Shown: positions 18,027 to 28,369 of the stretch, piece after piece | Numbering within the stretch: position 1 is the first letter of the stretch | How the letters are laid out: the number at the start of each line of letters is the position of its first letter | From: Desulfolutivibrio sulfoxidireducens | GTDB lineage: Bacteria; Desulfobacterota; Desulfovibrionia; Desulfovibrionales; Desulfovibrionaceae | Assembly (NCBI RefSeq): GCF_013376475.1 | Contig: NZ_CP045508.1 | Coordinates: 1,795,501-1,859,500, forward strand | DNA length: 64,000 nt | Reading direction: 5' to 3' | Notes under the pieces: model-generated | What the model was told of the DNA's origin: nothing | Seen by the model: the letters and a program-made list of their open reading frames with translations, nothing else | Database searches by the model: none | Position numbers and translations under genes: made by a program

Positions 18027-18296
18027 TTGGCCAACCATACGTCAGCGATCAAAAGACATAAGCAGAATCTCAAGGCCCGCGAGCGCAACCGCAGGGTCAA
18101 GACCCGGGTCAAAAACGCCATCAAGGCCGTGCGTCAGGCCGTATCCGGAAAGGACCCGGCCGCCGCCGAACAGGCCCTGGTGTCCGCCTCCTCGGTGCTG
18201 GACAGGGCCGCCACAAAAAAGGTCATCCACTGGAAAAAGGCGGCTCGCAACATCTCCCGCCTGACCCTGGCCGTCAACGCCCTCAAGACGGCCTAA
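18027..18296 (+). CDS. rpsT: 30S ribosomal protein S20
   Basis: An 89-residue basic protein reading (M)[20 protein letters not shown] at its N-terminus and ending [11 protein letters not shown], a standard S20. The start is a TTG at 18027 placed seven bases after a strong GGAGGAG (18014-18020). The ATG at 18012 lies inside that ribosome site and would add five non-family residues. A TTG start on a ribosomal protein may tune its level, since S20 is translationally autoregulated in other bacteria. Confidence 0.96.
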   Translation: MANHTSAIKRHKQNLKARERNRRVKTRVKNAIKAVRQAVSGKDPAAAEQALVSASSVLDRAATKKVIHWKKAARNISRLTLAVNALKTA

Positions 18297-18313
18297 CGAC
18301 CTTTTTTTCGATG

Positions 18314-18351
18314 AAAAAAAGAGCCTGCCGCGTGCGTCGTGGCAGGCTCTT
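18314..18351 (-). terminator. Rho-independent terminator for tatA
   Basis: An 11-bp perfect stem (18319-18329 with 18341-18351, core GAGCCTGCC) is followed on the minus strand by seven T (18314-18320). It ends minus-strand transcription from tatA. Just left of it, 18301-18321 forms a second T-tract/A-tract dyad. Confidence 0.85.
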
Positions 18352-18542
18352 CGTGTTGGTGCGTCGGTCCGGGCGCGCCAACTCCCGCCTGAGCCGCGAT
18401 TGCCTATGGACGTGTGTCGGCGGGTCGTCAACGCCGCGGGGTGCGGCTGGGGCGGGAACCTCCGGGCGCCTGGGGCGCATGCCCGGTGGCGTGGCCGAAC
18501 GAGGGACGTGCGGCGTCTTTTCCCCGGCGGGTGTCGGGCAGG

Positions 18543-18734
18543 CTATTTTTTCTCGGCCGGTTCATCGTCTTTTTTGGGGGTCACGTCGATCTCTTCGGGT
18601 TCGTTGGTGGCCCTCTTGAAATTCTTGATGGCCTTGCCCATGCCCGCCCCGATCTCCGGCAGCTTGTTCGCCCCGAAAATAACCAGTATGATGACCAAAA
18701 TGATGAGCAATTCGGGAATCCCAATTCCAAACAT
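18543..18734 (-). CDS. tatA: Sec-independent translocase subunit TatA/TatE
   Basis: A 63-residue protein with one N-terminal membrane helix ([16 protein letters not shown]), the family motif [18 protein letters not shown] as the amphipathic helix, and a charged, disordered tail rich in Glu and Lys. TatA oligomers form the pore for folded proteins carrying twin-arginine signals. ATG at 18734 has TGGAGG upstream on the minus strand; longer in-frame starts lack similarity. TatB and TatC are not in the window. Confidence 0.95.
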   Translation of the reverse strand: MFGIGIPELLIILVIILVIFGANKLPEIGAGMGKAIKNFKRATNEPEEIDVTPKKDDEPAEKK

Positions 18735-18862
18735 GAGGCGCCTCCAGCGTGTGACGTGAGGCAGGCTATACACATGCCGTTCCGGCAGGTCAAGGAATCC
18801 GCCTTGGCCCCGGGCCCGGCCCATGGGGCCTGACCCGGCCGACACTTTTTTTCGGAGGTCCC

Positions 18863-19249
18863 ATGCCCGGCGTGGTGCGCAAACTCCCCGGGCGACACTG
18901 CCGCCATTTCGTCCGGGGGCGCTGTTTCCTTGAGGAGCATCGCAACCCCGGGCTTGACCGGAAGATTCGTTGCGGGGTTTTCATAGGTCTGGCCGAGGCC
19001 TTCGACGCCCATTGGAGGCGCTTTGAGGCCTTCGGGCTGGACGAGGCGGCGGCCGCCCGTATCTGGAACGAGCGGTTTCCAGATCTGTTGGACCGGCAAA
19101 GCTGTTGCCGGCATTACCTTCCAGGTGATAATGAAAATTTTCTCGGGTGCGTGCACGCCGAGGGGGACATCTGCCTCAGGGCCATGCCCGTGTGCCCGGG
19201 ACAATGTCCTTTTTACGTCCTGTCCCGTGAACCCTCGACCAATGGATGA
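18863..19249 (+). CDS. Cysteine-rich protein of unknown function
   Basis: A 128-residue soluble protein with ten Cys and several His spaced as if for metal or Fe-S binding ([28 protein letters not shown] and PVCPGQC). ATG at 18863 follows a good CGGAGG. The first half resembles a zinc-finger-like RHCRHF...GRCF motif. The next gene starts three bases after its stop, so they are coupled. I do not recognise a named family. Confidence 0.75.
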   Translation: MPGVVRKLPGRHCRHFVRGRCFLEEHRNPGLDRKIRCGVFIGLAEAFDAHWRRFEAFGLDEAAAARIWNERFPDLLDRQSCCRHYLPGDNENFLGCVHAEGDICLRAMPVCPGQCPFYVLSREPSTNG

Positions 19250-19252
19250 GCC

Positions 19253-20104
19253 GTGCCAAGCCAACACACGAACGCCCCCGCCAGGTGCGTGTTTTTCCCC
19301 TGCATGCACGCCGAACTGCTTCCGCCGCGCCTTGTGGGCGCGGCGGTTTTTTTCGATCCCGGACTGGCCGCCGCCCCGGGCGGGGCCGGGTATTACCGGC
19401 CCGGGGACCTGCCCCTTGACGCGGCCGCGGTCAGGGACGCCGTCCGGCAGTACGAGAGCCTGGAACGCGAGGTCAAGGACCCCCGGGAACTCGACGCCTT
19501 TTTCGCCGCCCGTTTCGAGGATCTGTTTCCTGAAAGCTCCCACGGCATACAGGACGCCCTGCGGGACCGGATGACCCCGGGCCGTCCCCGGGCCGAAAAG
19601 GCCCGGGCCGTGAAGGCCCAGCTTGGGCTGTGCCTGGCCTGGCGGCTTGAGGAAAAGCTGGTGGAATTGTCCGGCCTGGAGCGGGGTTTTGACCACGCGT
19701 TCAAGGCCCTGGTCGAAAATCTGGGGATTTCCGGGGAGGATGAGGAGGAATTGCCGCCTGGACTGCTGGGCGCGACCGCCGTGCCCGATCCGAGAACCCT
19801 GGCCCTGGAATACAAAAGCTCCTGGAGGCAGCTTCTTACGGCCATGCTGCGCTTCGTGCCGCCACAGACCGGCCTGCTGATCGCCGATGCTGCCGTGGTT
19901 GAGGCCTGGACCGAGGCCGGCCTTTTGTCCGAAGACACGCCCCGCCCGGATGTCTCGGCCTTCGTTCCCTCCGAGTTTTCAGGCGTCTTGTCCGCGATGT
20001 CCCTGCCCGGCTGGCGGCTTCTGCTGGCGGGCAGGCCCCGGCCCGAGTCCCCGTGGCTTGACGCGACGCGGGTCGTGCTTTTCCCCGCCACCCCGGAGGA
20101 ATGA
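19253..20104 (+). CDS. Conserved-type protein of unknown function
   Basis: A 283-residue soluble protein starting at GTG 19253, three bases after the upstream stop, and overlapping the following HAD gene by four bases (ATGA). Early Cys and His (RCVFFPCMHAEL) are followed by a helical, charged middle (KARAVKAQLGLCLAWRLEEKLVEL). No catalytic motif or membrane segment is visible. The overlap on both sides makes it part of a three-gene unit with the Cys-rich protein and the phosphatase, but function is unknown. Confidence 0.75.
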   Translation: MPSQHTNAPARCVFFPCMHAELLPPRLVGAAVFFDPGLAAAPGGAGYYRPGDLPLDAAAVRDAVRQYESLEREVKDPRELDAFFAARFEDLFPESSHGIQDALRDRMTPGRPRAEKARAVKAQLGLCLAWRLEEKLVELSGLERGFDHAFKALVENLGISGEDEEELPPGLLGATAVPDPRTLALEYKSSWRQLLTAMLRFVPPQTGLLIADAAVVEAWTEAGLLSEDTPRPDVSAFVPSEFSGVLSAMSLPGWRLLLAGRPRPESPWLDATRVVLFPATPEE

Positions 20105-20784
20105 TCGTGCGCTACGTCTGTTCCCCCCTGGTCGTCCCGGCCGAGCTGTCGGCCATTCGTGGCGTCATCTTCGATTGCGACGGCGTGCTCGTGGATTCCC
20201 GGGACGCCAACCGCATGTATTACAACCTCATCCGGGAACGCCTGGGCCTTTTGTCCATGACCCCGGAGGAGGAGGACTATGTCCATGCCCATTCCGTGAT
20301 TCAGTCCCTGGCCCGGGTCATTCCCCCGGAGCGCCTGGAGGAGGCCCATGCCGTGCGGCGCGGATTCGATTACCGGGACATCATGCCCTACGTGTATCTC
20401 GAACCCGGGCTGCGCGAACTCCTGGTCCTTTTGCGTCAGAAAAACGTGCGCCTGGGGGTATTGACCAACCGGACCGACACCATGGATTTGATTTTGGAAA
20501 CCTTCGACCTGGGACTTTTTTTCTCCCCGGTGATCACCGCCGGACGTTTGAGCCATCCCAAACCCAGCCCCGAGGGGCTGCACAGGATCATGGCCGCGTG
20601 GGGCCTTGATCGCGCCCAGGTGGCCTACATCGGGGATTCGGCCCTGGATGAGCGCTCCGCCCGTTCGGCCGGGGTGGCCTTTTGGGCCTACAAGAATCCG
20701 GCCCTTCTGGCCGCCATGCATATTCCCGATTTCGAGAAACTCCGCCTGTGCCTGCGCACGGCCCTCCCGGATCCGGGGGCCTGA
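20101..20784 (+). CDS. HAD-superfamily phosphatase
   Basis: A 227-residue haloacid-dehalogenase-type hydrolase resembling phosphoglycolate phosphatases. Motif I is VIFDCDGVLVDS (nucleophile Asp near residue 25), motif II LGVLTNRTD, motif III KPSPEGL, and motif IV AYIGDSALDERSA. The helical cap between motifs I and II marks subclass I. Substrate cannot be deduced. Its start overlaps the stop of the preceding gene. Confidence 0.9.
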   Translation: MIVRYVCSPLVVPAELSAIRGVIFDCDGVLVDSRDANRMYYNLIRERLGLLSMTPEEEDYVHAHSVIQSLARVIPPERLEEAHAVRRGFDYRDIMPYVYLEPGLRELLVLLRQKNVRLGVLTNRTDTMDLILETFDLGLFFSPVITAGRLSHPKPSPEGLHRIMAAWGLDRAQVAYIGDSALDERSARSAGVAFWAYKNPALLAAMHIPDFEKLRLCLRTALPDPGA

Positions 20785-21025
20785 CCGCGGCCGGATGGCC
20801 TCATCGAGGCTTTGGCGACAATCCGGGCCAGGGGGAGGACCGGGGCGGCGAGGCGCGGGCCTCGGCATGGCCATGACCGGCTTTCATCGCCCGGCGCGGG
20901 GCGGTGGGCGGTTGCCCGCCGCGACTGGAGCCGGGTGAAAAATCCCCTTGATTTGCCGTGGGTGGTGTGCCACCTTTCAGGCAGAGGACGCGTTCGATTC
21001 AAGACGCGTGACTGAAGGAGCGGCA

Positions 21026-21331
21026 ATGCAGATCGTTGGTCTTTTCTTCCGGGCGGTGGCGCTTATCCTGGACACCGTCCTTATGCTCTATTTCTGGGTG
21101 GTGATCATCTCCGCGCTTCTCACCTGGGTCAGGCCCGATCCCTACAATCCCATCGTACGCTTCCTCATGGCCGTCACCGAACCGGTCTATTACCGCATCA
21201 GGCGGCTCGCCCCCTTCCTCGTGATCGGAGGATTCGACCTTACGCCCATCGTGGTGCTGCTGGCCATCCAGTTCTTGCGCAGTTTCCTGGTGCCGGCCCT
21301 GATGGTCGTGGGGACGCCCGGGCTCATGTAA
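21026..21331 (+). CDS. YggT-family membrane protein
   Basis: A 101-residue protein with two hydrophobic stretches (residues about 8-30 and 65-90) and the YggT motif RPDPYNPIVRFLMAVTEPVYYRIRRLAP, abbreviated here as its conserved NPIVRFL...TEP core. ATG at 21026 has AAGGAG immediately before. YggT proteins usually sit near cell-division or proC/yggS genes; here the next gene encodes a DivIVA-like protein, which fits that pattern. Molecular role is poorly known. Confidence 0.9.
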   Translation: MQIVGLFFRAVALILDTVLMLYFWVVIISALLTWVRPDPYNPIVRFLMAVTEPVYYRIRRLAPFLVIGGFDLTPIVVLLAIQFLRSFLVPALMVVGTPGLM

Positions 21332-21345
21332 GGGACACATGCGAC

Positions 21346-21888
21346 GTGGCCATTTCCAAAAGTGACCTGCTTACGCATACATTTTCGAAAAAAATCCTCG
21401 GTTACCGGCCTTCGGAGGTCGACGCGACCCTTCGCGAGGCTGCCGAGACCCTGGGCCGTCTGGCCGAGGAACGCGCCGAACTGCAACGCAGGCTTGGCGA
21501 GATGGAACGGGACCTGCGGGAATACAAACAGCGCGAGGCCACCTTGCGCGATACCCTTTTGACCACCCAGGCCATTGTGGTGGACATGAAGGAGAAGGCC
21601 CGGATCGAGGCCGAGGGGCTGGTGGACGAGGCCAGGCGGCGGGCCGAGGCCCTGTTCGAGGAGGCCCGGGCCCGGGTGGCCGGGGAAAAGGCCAGGCTCG
21701 AGTCCCTGGCCAGACAGCGGGAGCGTTTCGAGCAGCGGATGCGCGATCTGCTTTTGGCCCACGCCCGGCTTTTAAACGCCCCGGAAGATTCCCGGGAGCT
21801 TGACGGGACTGGCGGTCGGGCCATCGCGGGCGGGCAGCCCGGCGACGAGGCCGGAGGGGATTTCGTGTTCGGCGAGGATACGGCGTGA
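21346..21888 (+). CDS. DivIVA-domain coiled-coil protein
   Basis: A 180-residue cytoplasmic protein whose N-terminus (DLLTHTFSKKILGYRPSEVD) matches the DivIVA/GpsB membrane-curvature motif, followed by a long coiled coil (about residues 25-140, heavy in Glu, Arg, Ala and Leu) and a Gly-rich tail. It begins at GTG 21346, 14 bases after yggT, and its stop overlaps the next start. A role at the pole or septum is inferred from the family. Confidence 0.85.
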   Translation: MAISKSDLLTHTFSKKILGYRPSEVDATLREAAETLGRLAEERAELQRRLGEMERDLREYKQREATLRDTLLTTQAIVVDMKEKARIEAEGLVDEARRRAEALFEEARARVAGEKARLESLARQRERFEQRMRDLLLAHARLLNAPEDSRELDGTGGRAIAGGQPGDEAGGDFVFGEDTA

Positions 21889-22202
21889 GCGGCAACGCGC
21901 CGGTTTTCGTTTCCCGGCAGGGGCCGGAGACATGGACCGTCCTGGTCTGGGCCAAGCCTGGCGGGGCGGTGGATGCCGTGGACGGCGTCATGGACGGACG
22001 GCTGACGGTCAAGGTTCGGGCCAAGGCCGTGGACAACAAGGCCAACGAGGCCATCGCGGCCTTTTTGGCCGGCCGCCTGGGACTGAAGGCCAGGCAGGTG
22101 GAGGTGGTGGCGGGACGGACAGGCCGGCGCAAGACGGTTGTGGTCACGGCCCAAAGTGAACCCGATTGGAGCGCCCTCGCCTTTGCGGGAAGCGCCCCGT
22201 AA
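21885..22202 (+). CDS. DUF167 (YggU) family protein
   Basis: A 105-residue protein with the DUF167 pattern: VLVWAKPGGAVDAV, LTVKVRAKAVDNKANEAIAAFLA, a RQVEVVAGRTGRRKTVVV ending. GTG at 21885 overlaps the DivIVA-like stop (GTGA). YggU often co-occurs with YggT, as here. Its function is unknown. Confidence 0.9.
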   Translation: MSGNAPVFVSRQGPETWTVLVWAKPGGAVDAVDGVMDGRLTVKVRAKAVDNKANEAIAAFLAGRLGLKARQVEVVAGRTGRRKTVVVTAQSEPDWSALAFAGSAP

Positions 22203-22228
22203 CTTCAAGCGGAAAGGGAGACAGGACC

Positions 22229-22462
22229 ATGGAAGCGCGCGATCTGGAACTCATTTCCACGTACGGCGAAAAGGACGCGGAACTCAAGGCCCTGTACGAG
22301 GAGCACGTATCGTACGAGAAGATTCTGGAAAAAATGGAAAACAAGCCCTTCCTCACCCCGGCCGAGGACCTCGAGGTCAAGGAGATCAAAAAGAAGAAGC
22401 TGGCCGGGAAGACCAAGATGGAAACCATCCTCACGAAATACAGAAAGTCCGAGGAGAACTGA
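22229..22462 (+). CDS. DUF465 small coiled protein
   Basis: A 77-residue, highly charged, helical protein ([39 protein letters not shown]) that fits the DUF465 family, whose members are small antiparallel coiled hairpins. ATG at 22229 has AAAGGGAGACAGG upstream. It ends one base before ilvB and is likely co-transcribed with it. Function unknown. Confidence 0.85.
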   Translation: MEARDLELISTYGEKDAELKALYEEHVSYEKILEKMENKPFLTPAEDLEVKEIKKKKLAGKTKMETILTKYRKSEEN

Positions 22463-22463
22463 C

Positions 22464-24155
22464 ATGGAATTGAGCGGGGCTCAAATCCTTTTGGAGTCTT
22501 TACGCAGGGAAGGAGTGGACGTTGTTTTCGGGTTTCCCGGCGGCGCGGTGATCGATATCTACAACCAGTTGCCAAACTATCCGATCAAACACGTGCTGGT
22601 GCGCCACGAGCAGGGGGCCATCCATGCCGCCGACGGATACGCCCGGGCCTCGGGCAAGGTCGGGGTATGCCTGGTGACCTCGGGCCCGGGGGCCACCAAC
22701 ACCGTGACCGGCATCGCCACCGCGTATATGGACTCCATTCCGGTGGTTATTTTCACCGGACAGGTACCCACCCCGCTTATCGGCAACGACGCCTTCCAGG
22801 AAGTGGACATCGTGGGCATCACCCGCTCCTGTACCAAGCACAACTACCTGGTCAAGGATGTGGCCAAGCTGGCCTACACCATCAAGGAGGCCTTTTATCT
22901 GGCCGCCTCGGGACGGCCGGGGCCGGTTTTAGTGGATATCCCGAAAGACGTGCAGCAGGCCGTGACCGAATACAAGTATCCCAAGACCATCAAGATGCGC
23001 AGCTACAATCCCACCTTCGAGCCCAACATCAAGCAGGTGCGCAAGGTGGCCGATCTTATCGCCAAGGCCAAAAAACCCCTTATCTACGCCGGCGGCGGCG
23101 TCATCTCCTCCAATGCCCACGAGGAATTGACGTGGTTCGCCCGCACCTTGAAGATTCCGGTCACGGCCACGCTCATGGCCCTTGGCTGCTTCCCCGGCGA
23201 CGATCCGTTGTGGTTGGGCATGCTCGGCATGCACGGCACGTTCGCGGCCAACCACGCCGTCAACAACGCCGATCTCATTCTGGCCATCGGTTCGCGCTTC
23301 GACGACCGGGTCACGGGCAAGGTCAGCGAGTTCGCCAAGAAGGCCACCATCGTGCACATCGACATCGACCCCACGTCCATCCAGAAAAACGTCCTGGTGC
23401 ACGTTCCCGTTGTCGCGGACTGCCGGGCCTTTCTTTTGGCGCTCAACCGGGAGTTGGCTCCCCGGTTGGAAGAGGGCACGGCCGCGCCCTCCCACGAGAA
23501 GTGGCTGACGCAGGTGGCCGAATGGGCCGACGAGCATCCTGTGGGCTATTCCCGGGAGGGCTCCGCGATCAAACCCCAGGCCGTGGTGGAGACCATCTAC
23601 CGGCTCACCAAAGGCGATGCCATCATCACCACGGAGGTGGGCCAGAACCAGATGTGGGCCGCCCAGTTCTACCGGTACCATACCCCGCGCACGTTTTTGA
23701 GCTCCGGGGGCCTGGGGACCATGGGCTACGGCTTCCCGGCGGCCATCGGGGCCCAGATGGCCTTCCCGAAAAAGCTGGTCATCGACGTGGCCGGGGATGG
23801 CTCCATCCAGATGTGCATCCAGGAACTGGCCACGGCCGTGTGCTACGAACTGCCGGTCAAGATCGTGATCCTAAACAACGGCTATCTGGGCATGGTCCGG
23901 CAGTGGCAGGAGCTTTTTTACGCCAAGAATTACTGCTCCACCTGCCTGGACGTGGCCCCGGACTTCGTCAAGCTGGCCGAGGCGTACGGCGCCGTGGGCT
24001 ACCGGGTCACCGACCCGGCCCTGGTGGAAACGACCCTCAAGGAGGCCTTCGCGCTGCCCCGGCCGGTCATCGTGGACGTCATCGTCGACCGTGAGGAGAA
24101 CGTCTATCCCATGGTCCCGGCCGGCAAACCCATCACCGAAATGCTTCTGGTCTAG
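22464..24155 (+). CDS. ilvB: Acetolactate synthase, large (catalytic) subunit
   Basis: A 563-residue thiamine-diphosphate enzyme that condenses pyruvate (or pyruvate with 2-ketobutyrate) in valine, leucine and isoleucine synthesis. Motifs: [15 protein letters not shown], the catalytic Glu in [35 protein letters not shown]-region sequences, and the ThDP-binding [12 protein letters not shown] ... [14 protein letters not shown]. Length is normal. It forms an operon with ilvN, 13 bases downstream. Confidence 0.98.
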   Translation: MELSGAQILLESLRREGVDVVFGFPGGAVIDIYNQLPNYPIKHVLVRHEQGAIHAADGYARASGKVGVCLVTSGPGATNTVTGIATAYMDSIPVVIFTGQVPTPLIGNDAFQEVDIVGITRSCTKHNYLVKDVAKLAYTIKEAFYLAASGRPGPVLVDIPKDVQQAVTEYKYPKTIKMRSYNPTFEPNIKQVRKVADLIAKAKKPLIYAGGGVISSNAHEELTWFARTLKIPVTATLMALGCFPGDDPLWLGMLGMHGTFAANHAVNNADLILAIGSRFDDRVTGKVSEFAKKATIVHIDIDPTSIQKNVLVHVPVVADCRAFLLALNRELAPRLEEGTAAPSHEKWLTQVAEWADEHPVGYSREGSAIKPQAVVETIYRLTKGDAIITTEVGQNQMWAAQFYRYHTPRTFLSSGGLGTMGYGFPAAIGAQMAFPKKLVIDVAGDGSIQMCIQELATAVCYELPVKIVILNNGYLGMVRQWQELFYAKNYCSTCLDVAPDFVKLAEAYGAVGYRVTDPALVETTLKEAFALPRPVIVDVIVDREENVYPMVPAGKPITEMLLV

Positions 24156-24168
24156 GGGGGCACGCGTC

Positions 24169-24647
24169 ATGCGCCATATCATATCCATCCTCGTGGAAAA
24201 CGAGCCTGGCGTCCTGTCCAGGGTGGCCGGCCTGTTCAGCGGCCGGGGGTTCAACATCGAGACCCTCAACGTGGCCCCCACGCTCACGCCCGGGCTGTCC
24301 ATCATGACCATCACCACCCATGGCGACGAGCAGATCATCGAACAGATCATCAAGCAGTTGCGCAAGCTGGTAACCACGCTGAAGGTGGTCGATCTGACCG
24401 ATTCGAGTTCCGTGGAACGCGAGATGATGCTTTTGCGGGTGGACGCCGAGGGGACCAAGCGGGCCGAGATCCTGCGCATCGTGGACATCTTTCGGTGCAA
24501 GGTGGTGGACGTCAGCCCCGACGAGCTGATCATCGAGGTCACCGGGGAGCAGGGCAAGCTCACGGCCCTGATCAACCTGCTGCAACGCTACGGCATCAAG
24601 GAAGTGGCTCGCACAGGGGCAGTGGCCCTGCGCCGGGGAATGCAGGC

Positions 24648-24651
<4 letters not shown>
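24169..24651 (+). CDS. ilvN: Acetolactate synthase, small (regulatory) subunit
   Basis: A 160-residue regulatory subunit with an N-terminal ACT domain (HIISILVENEPGVLSRVAGLFSGRGFNIETL) and the C-terminal ACT-like domain (DEL IIEVTGEQGKLTALINLL). It binds branched-chain amino acids for feedback inhibition and activates IlvB. An AGGGGGG ribosome site precedes ATG 24169. Its TAG stop coincides with the left end of the repeated intergenic element at 24648-24756. The symbol ilvH is used for some orthologues. Confidence 0.97.
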
Positions 24652-25847
<1,196 letters not shown>

Positions 25848-25898
25848 TCGAAACGACAAATGCCGGGCCGCGCCCGCCGCGCGGCCCTGGAGGCAGGC

Positions 25899-26471
25899 AT
25901 GTCGCATCCGGCCCGTACGTGTGGCGTCGCGGCCCTGGTGACGATCCTGGCCGTGGCCGCTCTGGCCGTGGCTCCCATGGATCCGTGGACCATGCGCGAG
26001 GCAAAGGCCCTGGCCATGTCGCCCGAACCGTCGCCGACGGAGCGCACGGATGTCGAGCCCGCTCCGTATGTGGAGCCGAGTTTCGCCGAGTGGATGCAAA
26101 AGGCCAGGGAGGGGAACCTGGAGGCCCAGTGCAACGTGGGCGTGTGTTACGTCAACGGGCAGGGCGTTCCCCGGGATTATGCCGAGGGGCTCGCCTGGCT
26201 GTACACGTCCGCGAACAGCGGCTTTCCCCACGCCCAGTTCGTGCTGGGTCTCATGTACGGCCAGGGATTCGGGAGCACCCCGTCGGATCCCTTCCGGTCC
26301 TGGTTCTGGTCTTCCCTGGCGGCCGCGAGCACCGATCTGCCGCCGTCGGAAACCCAACAGGCCGAAAAGTTGCGTGACGCCGCGGAGGATATCCTGTCCC
26401 TCGCGGAATTGGACAGAGCCCAGGCCATGGCCCGGGATTGGTGGGCGGGCCGCGTTGCCGGGCCACGATAG
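25899..26471 (+). CDS. Exported Sel1-repeat protein
   Basis: A 190-residue protein with an N-terminal hydrophobic anchor or signal (GVAALVTILAVAALAVAP) and a Sel1-like repeat region: EWMQKAREGNLEAQCNVGVCYVNGQGVP, DYAEGLAWLYTSANSGFPHAQFVLGLMYGQGFG, here quoted as its AGxxxAQ-type cores. Sel1 repeats are TPR-like helices for protein contacts. ATG at 25899 has GGAGG at 25888-25892; the ATG at 25860 is less likely. It probably acts in the periplasm. Specific role unknown. Confidence 0.85.
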   Translation: MSHPARTCGVAALVTILAVAALAVAPMDPWTMREAKALAMSPEPSPTERTDVEPAPYVEPSFAEWMQKAREGNLEAQCNVGVCYVNGQGVPRDYAEGLAWLYTSANSGFPHAQFVLGLMYGQGFGSTPSDPFRSWFWSSLAAASTDLPPSETQQAEKLRDAAEDILSLAELDRAQAMARDWWAGRVAGPR

Positions 26472-26637
26472 GTCTGAGGGCGGTTCCCGCATGCCATCCC
26501 GCGCCGGGCGTTTCGCCCGCGGCCGCGAGGGGGCTTTTTGCCAGGGAACAGGTGTGGCGTCGCGGCCAGCGTCCGGGGTTGATCCGCTCTTTTCCCCGGC
26601 GCACCCCCCGGCGGACCGGAGGCGACAATGGCTGCGG

Positions 26638-27282
26638 ATGGCCCAGGCCGTTGCGGCCTTGATTCTTGTGTTGGCGATTCCCCGGCTGGTCGACGCCGCC
26701 GGGAAGCTCGACACCTCCGCCTTCAACACCTACTACGCGGCCCAGAGCCGGAAGCTGCATGGACACATGGCCAACGTCGTCGCGGCCTACTCGGATCTGG
26801 CCAGGCGCGGCGCGGTCGGTCCGATGAAGGACGTCCTGGCCGTGCGCGGCGCCCTTTCCGCCTGCTGGGAGCTTTTTTTGAACGCCGGGGACATGGTCTA
26901 CATGTACGACCGCATCGATCCTTTGTGCGAGAAAACCGTGAAAGAGGTGGGCGAGTTGATGCGTAGCGGCCTTTCCGTGGTGGCCGGAAAGCTGGAGAAG
27001 GAACTGCAATGGTTCGCCATATCGGCCAAAAATCTCGAGGGCCAGCCCATCTCCGGGGAACTTGCCGCGGCCGAAAAGGATTTCCGGGACGCGGCCACGG
27101 CGTTTCGCACGTTTGCCGTGGAATTCGCCAAGCCGGTCGTGGCCCAACCCGGCGGCACGGGACAGGGGGCCCAGGCGGGGCAGCCGGCCCTTTTGGGCCC
27201 GACGTCCCCCCGGGTTGCCGCCCCGGCGCCTGTTTTTCCCGGGGGAACACCCGGGAAAGGCCTCCCCAATGGCCGCCCCTGA
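26638..27282 (+). CDS. Secreted protein of unknown function
   Basis: A 214-residue protein with a signal peptide (AQAVAALILVLAIPRLVDAA) and a helical mature part (YYAAQSRKLHGHMANVVAAYSDLARR ... LQWFAISAKNLE, cores given) ending in a Pro/Gly/Ala-rich tail. The in-frame ATG at 26638 is selected because the signal peptide begins there; the ribosome site is weak, so a start as far up as 26491 cannot be excluded. It overlaps the next gene by 14 bases. I do not recognise its family. Confidence 0.65.
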   Translation: MAQAVAALILVLAIPRLVDAAGKLDTSAFNTYYAAQSRKLHGHMANVVAAYSDLARRGAVGPMKDVLAVRGALSACWELFLNAGDMVYMYDRIDPLCEKTVKEVGELMRSGLSVVAGKLEKELQWFAISAKNLEGQPISGELAAAEKDFRDAATAFRTFAVEFAKPVVAQPGGTGQGAQAGQPALLGPTSPRVAAPAPVFPGGTPGKGLPNGRP

Positions 27283-27553
27283 TCCTTTTTTTTCGGATTT
27301 GACCGGATATGCCGCCGGCGTTCTGACCACAGTGGCGTTTTTGCCCCAGGTGATCAAGACCTACGCCACCCGGTCCGCCCGGGATATCTCCCTGACCATG
27401 TACCTCATTTTCACGGCGGGCATCGTCCTGTGGCTCATTCACGGTCTGACCGTGGGGTCGGGACCCATTGTGGCCGCCAACAGCGTGGGCCTCGTCTTGT
27501 CCGGGGCCATGGTGGTCATGAAGCTGGTGTTCCGATCGCCCCCAGGGGCTTGA
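27269..27553 (+). CDS. SemiSWEET/PQ-loop transporter
   Basis: A 94-residue three-helix membrane protein. The first helix contains the PQ motif (GVLTTVAFLPQVIKTYATRSARDIS, core FLPQVIKTY), and helices two and three are MYLIFTAGIVLWLIHGL and IVAANSVGLVLSGAMVVMKL. This is the bacterial half-size SWEET layout, which dimerises to move sugars or related small molecules. Substrate unknown. The start overlaps the end of the upstream secreted protein. Confidence 0.88.
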   Translation: MAAPDPFFSDLTGYAAGVLTTVAFLPQVIKTYATRSARDISLTMYLIFTAGIVLWLIHGLTVGSGPIVAANSVGLVLSGAMVVMKLVFRSPPGA

Positions 27554-27585
27554 TGGCTGTCGATCCGGCCGGGTGCTTGTTCTTC

Positions 27586-27614
27586 TTGCCGGTATATCTT
27601 TGAAGTGATATCGT
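27586..27614 (+). promoter_or_regulatory. Putative promoter of the methyltransferase gene with palindrome
   Basis: TTGCCG (27586-27591), a 17-bp spacer and TATCGT (27609-27614). A perfect 14-bp palindrome ATCGTTAAAACGAT (27610-27623) overlaps the -10 box and could be an operator. Confidence 0.4.
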
Positions 27615-27666
27615 TAAAACGATGTAAGGCCGCATCCAACCCCTTTTACCGCGCACGGGAGTCTCC

Positions 27667-28353
27667 ATGTCCCTTGTCGAGCAAATACGCGAGATTGCCG
27701 CTCAGATCGGGCGGGAACACGTCTACCGAACCGTCTATGACGAGCGGCTCAACGTGCTCGTGCCGGGAAAGGAAGACATCAACGGTGAGATCCTGGACAC
27801 GTTTGCCCGGATCGACTTCGCGGGAAAAAGCGTGGTCGACGTGGGATGCAATTTCGGTTTTTTCACCTTTTTCGCGGCCAGGCTCGGGGCTCGCGAGGTG
27901 GTGGGGGTCGACCGCGAGGCCGGCGTGCTTCGAGGATGCGAGATCCTCAAGCGGCATTTCAATTCCCCGGTCTCCTTCGAGGCCCACGACATCGAAGACC
28001 CGTGCTGCGCCTTGCTGGAACGGACCTATGACATCGCCATGCTGGTGGAATTCATCGGCAAGACGTTCGTTCTGGAAAACAGGATCGCGTCCACCCTGGC
28101 GTTTTTGGAGAGATTGTCCGAACGGGAACTGATTGTATCGGTCCAAAAGGTCTATTGGATCAGAAAGGAACTGGGGACGTCGGCGGAGACGCTCCATGCG
28201 CTGTATCCCGAAAGATACGTGCGCGACGGTTCGTTCCACCTCCTGGAGTATGTCCGGGATTTCTACGCGCCCCGGTGGCGCATGGAGCCGATTTCCGACA
28301 TGCGGGAGGGCTACGAGAAGCCCCGAAAGCTCATCCGATTCTTGAAGATGTAA
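27667..28353 (+). CDS. Class I SAM-dependent methyltransferase
   Basis: A 228-residue protein with the SAM-binding motif VVDVGCNFGFFTFFAARLGA and the following acidic strand VVGVDRE. A DIEDPCCALLERTYDIAMLVEFIGKT segment carries motifs II-III (core YDIAMLVEF). The organisation resembles CmoB/UbiE-type small-molecule or tRNA methyltransferases, but no substrate signature is decisive. It has its own likely promoter and converges on the minus-strand ubiX cluster. Confidence 0.85.
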   Translation: MSLVEQIREIAAQIGREHVYRTVYDERLNVLVPGKEDINGEILDTFARIDFAGKSVVDVGCNFGFFTFFAARLGAREVVGVDREAGVLRGCEILKRHFNSPVSFEAHDIEDPCCALLERTYDIAMLVEFIGKTFVLENRIASTLAFLERLSERELIVSVQKVYWIRKELGTSAETLHALYPERYVRDGSFHLLEYVRDFYAPRWRMEPISDMREGYEKPRKLIRFLKM

Positions 28354-28369
28354 CCTCGTTCACGGTTTT

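Noticed and set aside
15522-18038. An 838-codon open frame on the minus strand opposite glyQ/glyS
   Set aside because: It mirrors the strong codon bias of glyS, has no recognised domain and is Gly/Pro/His-rich, as GC-rich antisense frames are.
20785-21025. A gene in the gap between the HAD phosphatase and yggT
   Set aside because: Short GC-rich frames only; no ribosome site or similarity; treated as intergenic.
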